The notes under the pieces: generated by a model
What the model was told of the DNA's origin: nothing
The model's input: only the letters and a program-made list of their open reading frames with translations
Databases searched by the model: none
Part shown: positions 10,946 through 22,379 of the stretch, piece by piece
Layout: every line of letters starts with the position of its first letter
Position numbering within the stretch: position 1 is the first letter of the stretch
Program-made: the position numbers and the translations under genes
Assembly (NCBI RefSeq): GCF_041146395.1
Contig: NC_090999.1
Span: forward strand, 70,871,001-70,935,000
From: Eulemur rufifrons
Lineage: Eukaryota; Chordata; Mammalia; Primates; Lemuridae
DNA length: 64,000 bases
Reading direction: 5' to 3'

Positions 10946-12480
10946 AAATAAACTAATAGTTATGTTCATTACTGTTTTTTCAATTCAGATTAAGTTTGGT
11001 TAAATCTAAAATCTTCTGGAGGCATATAAATATTGGAAGAGAAAAAAGTTCTTAATTATGAATATTAAAACTAAAGGAAAATGCCACTTATTTTTAAGAA
11101 TAATAGTGGGTATTTAGATAATCATTTTCTATCTCCAAACTGATGAACTATATATAAATCATGCATATGCTAGGGCTCCCAATAAACAGAAAAGAAAAAT
11201 TTTAAGATACAAGATAGCAGATGAAGAAAGGACCAATTGCAATTTACAAACCACTGAAAAAACACCTTATTGGGTATTTAATGACCATATTAAAGTAATA
11301 TATTTTGTCGTCCCATTAAAATATTTTTTGTGTGTAAAGTATGTCTCTCTCTCAAGCAGTCAATTATTTCCCGCAGCATGAGATCATTCCCAACACATGC
11401 ACATGAGAGTAATAACATACTACACTATTTGTTTGAAAATAATAGGTACACTAGAATATTCTACCATACCCACATACTTTTAATGCCCCAGTGTTAAAAA
11501 GGCTCTTTGTGATTGTGAACAAGCAATAGTGCGTGAATGCTCCAGTATACAGTACTGATTTAATTACTTAGAATGATAAATCCATTGGGAAATCGCTTTA
11601 TTTTTATTTTATCTTTCTCACAAATGCAGGGAGAAAAAAGCTATAGGGATCATTCCTTGTCTTAGTCTGAGCACCCCTGTAGAGAAGATCCAAGCGTGAA
11701 GTTCCCTTTGAAGTGAATGGAATCTCCACACTCAGATCAGCTCTGAGGGTATATAGAGGAGAACAAGAAGCTGGCCGCATGAAAACAGATATTAGCATTT
11801 AAATGAAGCTAGGCTTAAAAGAAAATTTATGCATCAAAAAATACTAAGATTTGAAAACCAAGATACAATTTTTCAATAATCCTGGGTCAAACCATCTTGC
11901 GTTAGAAGCAGGTCTTTCTTAGGTGTAACACAAAGAAAACGATAGAAAATTGTTCAAGGAGTTTAGAGAAATAGGGAAACCTATATCATATTGAAATATC
12001 ACGGATGCCAGGTATTCTTACTGTGGGTATACATAGAAGTCTACAACTTGTATGGACTGTATGTGCCCCAAATCCTGATTTTTATTCTGTATTTAATACT
12101 GGTGTACTGGGAAAGTCAAAACAAAACAAAACAAAACAAAGATAACCATCACAGAACAATATTTCAGTTAAGAATTCAAGCATAAATCTTGCTGATGTGG
12201 GTAAATCCAGCATAGAAAATATAATCTTTTTTGAATGCAAAATGGATCTGTCATCTATAAAACCAAAATAGAAACCAAAATCAGAGTTATTTCAGCAGTA
12301 TCAATCATCTGTCAATCAAGAGCTAGTCTTTAAATAACACCCGTGCTCAAGTCACTGTGCTAAGCTGAGTTTAAGTTATGATTCCTGATTTTGAATGTTT
12401 ACACATAAAAAGTTAGCTGTCTATATAGACAATATATGTGAGGTACCAAAAATTCTATGAGAGAAGAGGACTGTAGTAAT
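10946..12480. other. Unassigned AT-rich sequence with a short (AAAAC)n tract
   Basis: No gene or clear repeat family is seen. A short AAAAC array of about 23 bases lies at 12118-12140. Confidence 0.4.
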
Positions 12481-12489
12481 CTAAGATCG

Positions 12490-12760
12490 TCTGGAAAGGC
12501 TTACAGGGTGGCGAGCACTTAGGTTAGCAGAATGGGATTGAGGTTAGCAGTTGAGATTCCTTATGTAAAGCGAGGTGCCCACACAGTGACTTGGAAATTG
12601 GGCAGGGACAATGAGTTTGGAAGATAGGACGCAGGCCAGTTGAACAAATGGTCCGCTCAGTCTCTGATGAGAGATAGAGGAGGAAAGGAAGGATGGGATC
12701 AGAATGCGGAGGGCTCTCCATGCCAGATTCCTCATGGCAAGTCACAGGCTCATAGAATCA
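12490..12760 (-). mobile_element. Possible diverged L2 fragment, antisense
   Basis: Purine-rich sequence with the rhythm of antisense L2 ('gaaggatgggatcagaat', 'ggagggctctccatgcc'). Open frames on the minus strand (12524-12745, 12544-12735) fall inside it and are not genes. The assignment is weak. Confidence 0.35.
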
Positions 12761-12900
12761 CACGTTGCAGAGGAGAGTGGTGATGAACAGGTCCAAGCCA
12801 CCAGATAACCCTCGATTCCCTCTTCAAGCACACACAGCAAATTGTCATCCGGTCTCTGACAAAAGGTGTGTGATTGATGAGCATGTTATTCTGAAAGCAA
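12745..12900. mobile_element. Possible CR1/L3-like relic
   Basis: 'ctcatagaatcac', then 'aacaggtccaagccacc' and 'attgtcatccggtctctg', resemble the 3' portion of an ancient CR1/L3-class repeat. The match is short and uncertain. Confidence 0.3.
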
Positions 12901-13487
12901 GCTCCTTATTTTCTTAAGTCTCTCATCTTTTCTCCTTACATACATCATGAATACCTATAATATGAACTCCCAAACTGTGTTTTAATGGATGACTGAATAG
13001 CATACTCTCAGTGCTAGGAGACTTCAGGGAATGCAGAGGGAAATAGCCAGGGATGGAATCACAGCAAAGGAGGATATCAATGGGACTTCGAAGACGGAGT
13101 GGTATTTAGGTGCAGAGAGGAAAGAGAGAGATTCTAGGCAGGAGGATTTTAGGAGCAAAAAAGCTCAAAGACAAAAAAGAACAAACATTAAAGGTGGAGG
13201 GGGGAGGGGACTAAAGAAGACCAGCCTATTTTGTACAAAGAGTTTTTTAGAAGTAATGAATGTGAAGACCCTTTTTAAAATGTCAAGTGTTTGGATTTGT
13301 TGATATAAAATGAACTGCTATACTAGGTTCTGGAAAAAAAATTAGAGTTTAGGATGTGAGGAAAACACATGCAGTATTTTAGGGAAAACAGACTAATGGT
13401 AGTGGACAGGATAGACTGATATGGAGAAAAGCTGAAGGCACACACCCCAGTTGAGTCTTTTAAATTAGTAAAGTAATAAGGATGAAA

Positions 13488-14110
13488 TTAGTGTAACCAC
13501 TTTGGAAAACAATTTGGCATTACCTGGTAAAGCTGCACAGGCACAAATGTTACAGCCCAGCAATTCTGTTCCTTGGTATCCTCCCTAAAGAAACTCTTCA
13601 CATGTGCATCAGAAAACATGCATATGAATGTTTGCTGCGGCATTATTTGTATCAGTAAAAACCCGGAAACTATGCAAATATTCATGAATAAGAGACTAAC
13701 GACACTGCAGTGTACTCATACTGACCAATGAAAATGAGTGAATGACAGTTACACCAACATGTAAGAACCACCAAAACATAGTGCTCACTGGAAAAAACAA
13801 TTCACAATAGAATTTAATATATTATCTTGTTAATTTTATATATGTGTGTGCACATATGTAAATTTTCTTGCACATTATTTTGATAGCATGATAATTTATA
13901 TGATGAAAACATATATAATAACTGTATTTTGTTTAGGAGTACACACAAATGTAGAAAACCTATAAGAGAATGAAAATAAAGTTCAAGATGTCATTTACCT
14001 CTGGGAAAAGGAGTAGTGTACAACTGGAGTGACACATAGGCCTTTCTGAGGTCTGGCAATATTCTATTTCTTAAACTGGGTATTTTTATATGAATTTACT
14101 TTGTTATTTA
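13488..14110 (+). mobile_element. Old L1 (L1M) 3' fragment
   Basis: The segment opens with 'ccactttggaaaacaattt', the usual ORF2 C-terminal string, and continues with 'cagcccagcaattctgttcc' and 'aaaacccggaaactatgcaa'. It decays into the 3' UTR. It is heavily mutated and non-coding. Confidence 0.75.
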
Positions 14111-14699
14111 ACCATATGGGGGGTGCTTTTTGTATACCCTTTGGTAACTGTGATATAGTTCACAAGTCTAAAACGTTTAAAATGAATAAGGACTTGACCT
14201 AGGATGATAGTAGTGGACGTGAAATGGAACACATGGGTGGTGAGATGCATGTTTTAGTCATTTGGGTAAGACTACAACAGAACTCAATTTTGTACTGACA
14301 GTACTGGTGCAGAGGATAAACCATCCAAACCACTCATGCCCTAAAACTATTACTTGGATTTGGAACGAAAGAATAACATTTCTAATACTCTTTTGCCTAG
14401 GCTTTCTGACAAAGGGTGGCCTGGTGGACAGGATAGTAGGCATGAACTATTAGGGCATACCAGTGTGTTTTCATCCAGTCAGAAGTACAGTGCAATAAGT
14501 AAGGCTCTCAAAACAACAGCTGCAACATGTTGACCTTCCATTCCATTCCTCCTCTGTCCCACCAATTCCATACCCAGTCTTGACTCCCTGACTAGTTATG
14601 GAATTTCTCTTTCACTTTTCCAAAACTATGTATGGAAAATGAATGCTTATAGTATCTCTTTCTCTCTTCTGCCTCCCTTTTTACCTTCCTGTCTCATCC

Positions 14700-14795
14700 A
14701 GTGTTGACTGAGCCTACACTAAATGTCAATCCTGTGTGAGGTACCGAGAGCCACAGGTGAACAGGCATGGGTCTTAGCTCTCATACTAGATGTAG
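14700..14795 (-). mobile_element. L2 3' end fragment, antisense
   Basis: 'ttgactgagcctacactaaa', followed by 'ccacaggtgaacaggcat' and 'tcttagctctcata', matches the reversed L2 3' terminal pattern. The fragment is short and diverged. Confidence 0.45.
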
Positions 14796-14809
14796 TGGAT
14801 TTATAACTT

Positions 14810-15370
14810 GTCTATTTTCCCCTTAACAAATAACAAACCTAGTACCTTAGAAACACGTAAATTTATCTTACAGTTCTGTAGGTCTGAAGTCCAAAGTCCA
14901 TTTCACCAGGCCAAAATCAAAATGTTGGTAGGGCTACATTCCTTTCTAGAGGCTCTAGGGAAGCATCCACACTCTTGTTCATTTAGGATGTTGGCAGACT
15001 TTGGATTCTTCGGGTTGTAGAAGTGAAGACCCTGTTTCCTTTTTAGCTGTTGGCTTGCAGTTATTCTCAGCTCCTAGACTCACCTGCATTTCTTGGCTTG
15101 TGGCCCCATTTATCTTCAAAGCCAGCAACAGCAGCCCAGTCCTTCTCATACCTCATCTCTCCTGCTTCTTTTCCCATCATTGAGTCTTTCTGGCCAACTC
15201 TTCTGCACTGGACCCACCTGGATAATCCCGGATAATCTTCCCATCTTAAGGTGCTTAACCTTAATCACATCTGCAAAGTTCCTTTCGCCATACAAGGTAA
15301 CATATTTACAGGTTCCACGGATTAGTGTGTGGACATCCTTGGAGGCCTTTATTCTGCTTACCACAATGGA
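14810..15370 (-). mobile_element. MLT1-type LTR (ERVL-MaLR), antisense
   Basis: The order 'cagttctgtaggtctgaag', 'ttggcttgtggcccca', 'taaccttaatcacatctgca', 'caggttccacggatta' and 'gtgtggacatcc' follows the reverse complement of an MLT1 LTR. The same order recurs in the better copy at 33290-33715. It is a solo-LTR-like relic, and no internal retroviral sequence was seen beside it. Confidence 0.75.
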
Positions 15371-15424
15371 TTTCTTTAAAAATTGCAAAATGGAGAACAA
15401 AGGCCACATACTTATTAATCTTTA

Positions 15425-16450
15425 GTCATGAAACAGTGATTAATGGGCAGCCATGCTAAGAAGAGATGAAACCTACCATTTGATTCAGTATATTTCTCCA
15501 ATTCCTTTTCATGGAAAGAGAGAAAGATGCAGTAAGTGAGGGACATAGCACAGCAAGCATCCAACAATACACACTGTAGGCATTCAACAAATAGGAGATC
15601 GCCTGTAACCCAAATGCCCCCAATAATCCCATTCTCAGGTGCCTTCTCTTTAATGCTTAAACAGCAATCCAATCTTCACCTAGTTACACTGATAGGAAGG
15701 CCTGTCTTTTACCTGGTTCCCCTTCCCTGGTAATTCAAAGATCATGACAGGTTCCACAAAGCAGTCGTGGGATTCCTTCTGGCCTTTCCTCTGCACTGCT
15801 ACCCAGGCTCCTCTGCAGATCATGTCACCGTCATTTCCCCACTGCCACAGCTATTACAAATAGCTCTCACAGCTGTCCCCCACGCACTGACCCACACCTT
15901 TCTTTTTGTTCTCCAAAGCTCAGCAAAGACCAGGATATGGGATTGAAAAAGAATAGAATGCAGGCAGGGGATGTAAACTTGAATATTTGTTATTGCTGTT
16001 CACAGAGTCCTTTGCCCATACCCCTACACAATGATTCTCCTACTGACTGATGGTCTCTCTTGTATTGCTCTGCTAATAAACCAACCTGGCTGCCACCGCA
16101 GAGTATGCTTTGACCAACCCCTGCATACCTGCTTCAAGTATTCAGGCATCCAGAGTCCTTTCCTGAGGAGATTCTGACCTTTATCTCGGGAGAGTAAAAC
16201 TCCCACTGGTGCATGCTCCCAGCAATACCCTCCCACAAAAGGCAAGAGCATAGTGCCTAGCTGGTCGAGCATTAAGAAAACTTAAAATTTTGTTTTTTCA
16301 TTTAAAAATAGTTGGTTTTTGTAGTTATCAATGTTTCAGAAACACAGGGCTCTAATTTCAAAGCACTTCTTTGCATTAACTTTTGCGTCATTTTTTTCAT
16401 AGAATAATTTCATGTTTAAGGAAACTTGCAGAATTTGGGCTAAGCCCTCA
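15425..16450. other. Unassigned sequence, moderately GC
   Basis: No repeat family or gene was recognised with confidence. The part at 15740-16270 is less AT-rich than its surroundings and has 80-90-codon frames on the minus strand. These show no domain and no flanking splice logic that I trust. Confidence 0.35.
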
Positions 16451-16570
16451 ATGTATGATGGAAAAACTGAGACCCAGAGAGAAGTGACGCACATGTCACA
16501 TAGCTCATTAGCAATAAAAGCACAATACTGAAAACGAGGTATTCTGACTTCCTCTGTGCTACTCTGAAAA
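16450..16570 (-). mobile_element. MIR SINE, antisense
   Basis: 'gatggaaaaactgagaccca', then 'gtcacatagctcattagc' and 'ctgacttcctctgtgctact', fits the reversed MIR 3' half. Confidence 0.7.
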
Positions 16571-18139
16571 GCCTTTTCTATTTGTGATAAAAACAAAAAA
16601 TATCAACACCCTTATGTGGTTTTCTTTTGCTGCTAAATATGACTGGAAAATCTATGTCATTCTTTATACATCTGGGGATTTTTTCTTGTTGCAACCAAAT
16701 TTCCAATGCTATTCCACTAAGAACCTAAAATAGAGACACAATTCTACAGCTGCAAAATGAAAAAAGAATATAAATATGATAAGAAAGAAAACTATTTGTA
16801 TAGCAAATATACTTCATTTTCAGTTTCCAAGTTGTTGAAAAGAAACAGAATATTATGACAAAGGAGGGCGATTATGCCTTTTGAAAATAACATCGATCTT
16901 TTATTCCAACAATAAATGTATTACATGCTTATTTTGGAAAATCCAGAAATGTATAATGCATTTTTTAATTTGACAAAATTGAGATCATACACTCAAATAT
17001 TTTAAAAGAATCTATCAGTTCTTCCTATTTGATTTACATCTACTAATAACTTTTTGTATATTTTTCACTTGAAAAATATGTGGGATTTTCCCCCTTTTTT
17101 ATTGTAAAATTAAATTAGTCTATCTGGTGGGGAATGAATTTGTTATGAAAAAAATATCAAAGCTTGTGGAGCTTTGAATGTCAGAGACATTGATTTCCAG
17201 AAACTTCTAGTGATTCTAGCTTCCGTCACCATCATGCCAATTTCTTAGACTGCTAATAATCTCTCCAAATCAGGCAGTGGAGAAAAACAATATCTACTTA
17301 GACTTCACTTGACCTTATAATCCCTGCTGTCCAATCAAATAATATTAGCCTATTCAACTTCTCCAATATATCTATTTCCTATCAACTTATTGTCTCCCTG
17401 TATCTCCCTATTTTACCTCATTCTAGCTTATTGCATCATACTAAATTGGGCATGGGCAAAGTTTTTATAGTTTATAGTATCTTATTCTATATAAACTATC
17501 ATGTATTCTCTTTGGGGTTAGATTACTGTCATTCCAGAAGCATATTGAATGTATTAACTACTTGCATTAAACTGCCAGTAGCATTTTAACACTCCTTTTT
17601 CAGAATCAGATATTTAGTTCTTCATTAGTGCTGAATCTACATAAAATTGATGACCCTGGTTGTCCTTATAATTATTTTGTTTCTAAACCTAGGACTTTAT
17701 AGAAAGAATTAATTATAGCATGTATCTGTTTTTTACTGCTAAATTGGATAATGGCTTAATAGCTCAAAGGGATTACTTGTGTGAATTTAAAACTTATAAG
17801 ATTCAATTTCTCCCACGTCTGCTTTCCTACAATGATCTATGGCTTTGATTCCAGTCACAAACCTACCAAAATGAGGGTTTTTTTTCTTTTGTTTTTTTTA
17901 TTTGAGAGGTGATGAATTTTCATCGTGAACCAGCTTTGCTGTCATAAAAAAGACAGGAACCTATCCTGAGAAAAGACAACAGAACTTGATATGGAAAACT
18001 TACTTTGTCAAGCCAAATTAGCAACGTTTTTGATTTAAAAAAAAAAAGTAAAAAACTACAGCTAATAGGTAGATCAGTTCATATTAAATAGTGTATTAAA
18101 AGAGAATGGTTGTATTTTTATTTGCTAAGTGTTTATATT
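16571..18139. other. Unassigned AT-rich sequence
   Basis: Strongly AT-rich with many stops in all frames. No repeat family is identified, although 16900-17110 could be very old antisense L1. Confidence 0.4.
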
Positions 18140-18315
18140 CTACCAACGGTTGCCCTGACTATATATAAAAACCACTTGGGGAATTAAATAAATACCTAAC
18201 CTCAGGCCCCACCCCCAGAGAGTTTTGCTTATTTCATCTGAGGCAGGGCTGAGGTGTCAGGATTTTTAAAGTTCCCCGGGTGATTCTAACATGTAGACAA
18301 GCTTGAGAATCACAC
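18140..18315 (+). mobile_element. MER5-type hAT-Charlie MITE
   Basis: A near-palindromic layout with 'accacttggggaatta' on the left and 'agttccccgggtgattct' on the right flanks a central 'caggccccacccccag'. This is the symmetric arrangement of the short MER5/MER20-class elements. Terminal bases are degraded. Confidence 0.75.
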
Positions 18316-20590
18316 TATGTCTAGCCATGAGGACTGGAACACATTTTTCTCCTCTGAATAACGGCATTGTGTAAAATTAGAGGGACCAATTCCTGGGGAA
18401 TGTGGGATATATGAATCATAATTAGGCTCTCTAAGTGTCAACCACAGTCTGGGCAGGGAGCACCTGTGGAGCCAAGAATTAAAAATGAATGATACCCTTT
18501 GTACTGCAATGATAATACATTCTGCACTCTGGGAAGCTATTAAAATATTCCCCTTAAGAATTTTTTTTCAAATCTATTTTAAAGTGTCACAAGAGAAAGT
18601 AATACGGGGTATTCAAGAAGGCTCTGTGTGCTTAACCTGGCGGAGCTTTCTGCAAAACATTTTATTTTATTTATGTGTGCATCACACAGTGAAGGAGGGG
18701 AGAATGGGAGTTTGCCTGAGAAAAGAGAGAAACAGTTTTCACATTTGCATTGCATCAAGGAAGTTCAACTTGGCCTAACCACCTCTTACCGCACTTCTCA
18801 AATCTTGAGGTCTGTTTGATGCATAAATTTCATAAGCGTCTCGCCTCATTTAAATGATAATTTATGTTCTGAGAATACTATTTCTAGCCTTGTTCTTCTG
18901 CACACCGCTGGAGCTGATCAGAGTGTGGCGATCCCTTTGTTTTCAAAGGAAACTTCATGTTCACATTCTTGCTACAGAGGGTAGTAGAGTAAGACGAGAA
19001 AATAGTCCCATAGTGTTTCTGCCAGTTAATGAGGAAAATTTTTCCTCCTATATATATCATGATAGGTAATTGAATTAGTACTCCAGTAGGAAAGGGTTTG
19101 CTGTTTCATACTTCCATAGTTTTTTCTTAACACCATGAAATTAAAGACATGCCAGCATGGAGCTGCATATTCCTGATCAATTTCAAATAAGCAATGTAGT
19201 ATATTACTGCTTTTATGTGCTTTTATAGCACATGCTGTGCAAGATAATTGACTCCATGACAGATGTCTATATTTCAGAGGAAAATTTATTTGTGAAAGAA
19301 CAAACATGCATTATTTTAACATGGGGCTATTCATTATGTGCCCCACAAGGTGCTTTTTGACGACTTGTAAATTGAAATTAATATTTTCTCTTGTCGTTCT
19401 GAATATGTATAAGCAAATTTGACTGTTTAGTATAACCAATTTGAAGCTTATTCTACTAGTTGAACGTAACCTTCCATACTCTTAGATCACATCTGAAGTG
19501 CTGTGGAAGGGTGCGCTTTTATTTCTTTTCAGAGAAGCCTGCAGGCCTGCACGGTTGCCAAGTTGTCCAGATTCAGTTCTGTTCGTCAGGCCCATCTTTA
19601 CAATGAAATGACTATGAGAAAGATCTCAGACTAATGGGCACAGGAAAGATTCTCCATGAAACTTCCTTTTCTCACTCACTTCTGCTTGAAATGTCAATCT
19701 TTCCCAAGACCAACACTAGTAGGGAATAGCATCTGGAAGTCCCTAACCCTTTTATGTGAGGTAGATTAGCCTGGAGAACTGCCGATATTAGGTGCACAAG
19801 CCTGCTATAAAGGAAAAGTGAAAAATAGGGGAGGTTTATGGAGGAATGACTATTTCCATTTACTTTGTATTACTGCCTGAGCCCAATTCTGCTGCCAGTA
19901 AATAAACCCTCCCATTTTTTTTTTTTTTTAGCTACAAACATTATTTCCCAGGAAAAACTGGACCCTTTAGCCCCATAGCTAACTGGACACTTTTTTGTAA
20001 TAACACTATACCATTAATATAAAATTAAAATAACTAACTGATACAAAGATTATATTCAGAAAGGATGTAAGTTTAATAAGGTTTCTTTCAGGGGCAACTT
20101 TTCTTTCAATGAGAAGAGTAGGAGAAACTATTTGTTTAGTCAGGCCTCTTCTAGCATCTTGAATTTTCCAAGGCCTAGCCTTTTGAGCATTACAGGAAAT
20201 AAGGGGAGAAAAAGAGATTTTATAATTAAATTGCATATAGCCTTTCTGAAAGTAAAACTGGGACACTAAGGACTGAGTTTATAAAGACACATCTAGAGTG
20301 CAGAGGCAACCTTAGGTGGGTGGAGCCCTGAGGACAGAGAAAAGGGAGATTTCTCATCTGAAGTGGAGGTGGCTGCTCAACCTTATAAGTGCACGCTAAG
20401 CTTGTGTGCTCAGTGGCCGGCCTGCACACAGACTGGAACGCCCTGAGGCTGTAACACCTGAGGCTCTGGGGCTAGGCACACTACGGTTCTCTGTCAGCAC
20501 AGCTGAAGCTGTGGCTGTGCCAATCGGGGACCTTGAGCGGATAAGTGAAGGTTACCATCAGGTTACATTTGGAAGTGTCCTCCCAGCTAC
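18316..20590. other. Unassigned sequence between MER5-type element and antisense L1
   Basis: No gene or family was identified over 2.3 kb. Open frames of 60-97 codons (for example 18485-18778) lack recognisable domains. The part at 20400-20560 has higher GC and could be an LTR relic. Confidence 0.35.
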
Positions 20591-20597
20591 TCTCCCA

Positions 20598-21018
20598 TTT
20601 TTAAAAAATTTTTTTATTGACACATAATAATTGTATATATTCATGGAGTACATGTTATAATTTGGTACAAGCATATAACATAATGATCCAATCAGAGTAA
20701 TTGGGACATGATTCATCTGAAACATTTATCATTGCTTTACGTTGGGAACATTTGAAAACTTCTAGCTATTTTGAAATATAATAAATTATTGTTAACTATA
20801 GTTGCCCTATTGCACTATTGAACACTAGAACTTTTTTCTTTTATTTAACAGTATTACCCATTAACCAACACCTCTTCATTACCCCTTCCCACCACCCTTA
20901 CCAACTTCTAGTAGCCACCATTCTATTCACTACCTCCATGAGATCAATTTTTTTTTTTTTAGGTCCCATATGTGAGTGTGAAAATGCAATATTTATCTTT
21001 CTGTGCCTGGTTTACTCT
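20598..21018 (-). mobile_element. L1 3' UTR fragment, antisense
   Basis: 'ttattgacacataataattg', 'aattgttaactatagtt', 'gtagccaccattctattcac' and 'ctttctgtgcctggttta' are, in this order, the reverse complement of an L1MA/L1PB-class 3' end. A T-run at about 20949-20960 is an internal slippage tract. Confidence 0.85.
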
Positions 21019-21309
21019 CCCATTTTTTAAGGTAAAAATGTGGTCACCTGCTGAGGAGGAAAATTATCTTGATGCAAAAGTGTACTGAATTGAACTTTTA
21101 CAAAAGTACCACAGCCTAGGACTCCTGCCCCTCCACATTTTCTTCTGCTTTCACCAAGGATTACTTCTGTTTTAAGGGAGGGTCTCAAGTGCTTGCTTTC
21201 TTAGATACCTTAGGACAGAAGGAAACGCTAAGTGACTTAGGGGATACCTAAAGCTGAAGTACAGCCCTTGGGTTCTGAAAACTGACCCAGCTCTATGTCT
21301 TTTAGCACT

Positions 21310-21600
21310 TTTTCTTTTTTTTAAAGAAACAAGGCTTCACTCTGTTTCCCAGGCTAGAGTGTTGTGGCCACAATCACAGCTCAATGCAACCTCCAACTCC
21401 TGAGCTCAAATGATCCAGAGTAGCTGGGATTACAGGCGTGCACCACTATGCCAGGCTAATTTAAGATTTTTTTGGTACAGACAGAGTCTCCCTATGTTGC
21501 CCAGGCTGACCTCAAACTCCTGGCCACAGAGTGTTCCTCTTGTCTGGGCCTCCCCAAGTGCTAGGATTGGTTATAGGCTTGAGCCACCGAGCTGGCCTTC
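21310..21600 (-). mobile_element. AluJ-type SINE, antisense
   Basis: A reversed dimeric Alu. It has a T-rich tail at about 21309-21324, then 'cactctgtttcccaggctag', 'gtagctgggattacaggcg' and 'tatgttgcccaggctga', and ends in 'gagccaccgagctggcc'. It lacks the strepsirrhine diagnostic changes and is strongly diverged, so it belongs to the old J class. Confidence 0.9.
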
Positions 21601-22379
21601 CTGAATCTTGTCAGTTTGCAGAATGAATTTCTCATCACTGGCCAGGAGCTTAGGGTCATCAGCTTGCCTTGGAGTTTAGGTTGGAAAGTGGGGCTCGTGG
21701 GTGCATGCTTTAGGCCCTGACCAGTTTATCCCTGCCTCTCCCCTATTCGCTTGGAATTCTGTTGGGAAGCTGCCCAGATTTTCCAATCTATCCACTGCAA
21801 GCATCCGTATTTTCCCTGGAGAAACAGAATTTTTTTTTTCTGGGAATTCCGCTCTGGCTCCAGGGCTTTGACTCTTGGTGGCTCTCCCGCAAACCCCTTC
21901 GGCTCGCACTTTGCTACCAGCTCAGTCCACTGGCTTCTGCTTCCTTATCTTCCTCAGGGTCTCTCCTGGCAGGCTCCTCCCCTGTCCCAGGACTCGAGGA
22001 GGACGAGCTGCCTGGAAAGACTAGAGCTCTGTGCTGGGAATCCGGGTCAGCTCCGGGCCGGTGCTGCAGGGAGCTGAGATGGGAGAGCTTGGGGGAAGGG
22101 AGGATAGAACTCTCGGAGAAAGAAGTGACCGGCACTGGAGAGCCAGGAGGCGCCGTGAACACACTTAAGCGGTTACCTGCACAGGGGGAGAGTGGCAAAT
22201 ATCCGACGTCAATTAAACACATATCAATTTGTGTGTGGGGTCAGTATTGCATGTCATCAGCCTCTTGGGAATAAAAGCTTAGGACTGGAACTCCCAGCCC
22301 CCATATCCCTGGCTCCCTGTTTTCTCCGGCTTTGGGGTAAGGCGGAACAGGGGTGGTTCCAGGGTTCTCTGCTAGCGGT

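Noticed and set aside
21762..22274. 170-codon plus-strand open frame upstream of the CpG core
   Set aside because: Composition follows the local GC rise, overlapping frames of similar length occur on both strands, and no domain, signal or splice structure is visible.
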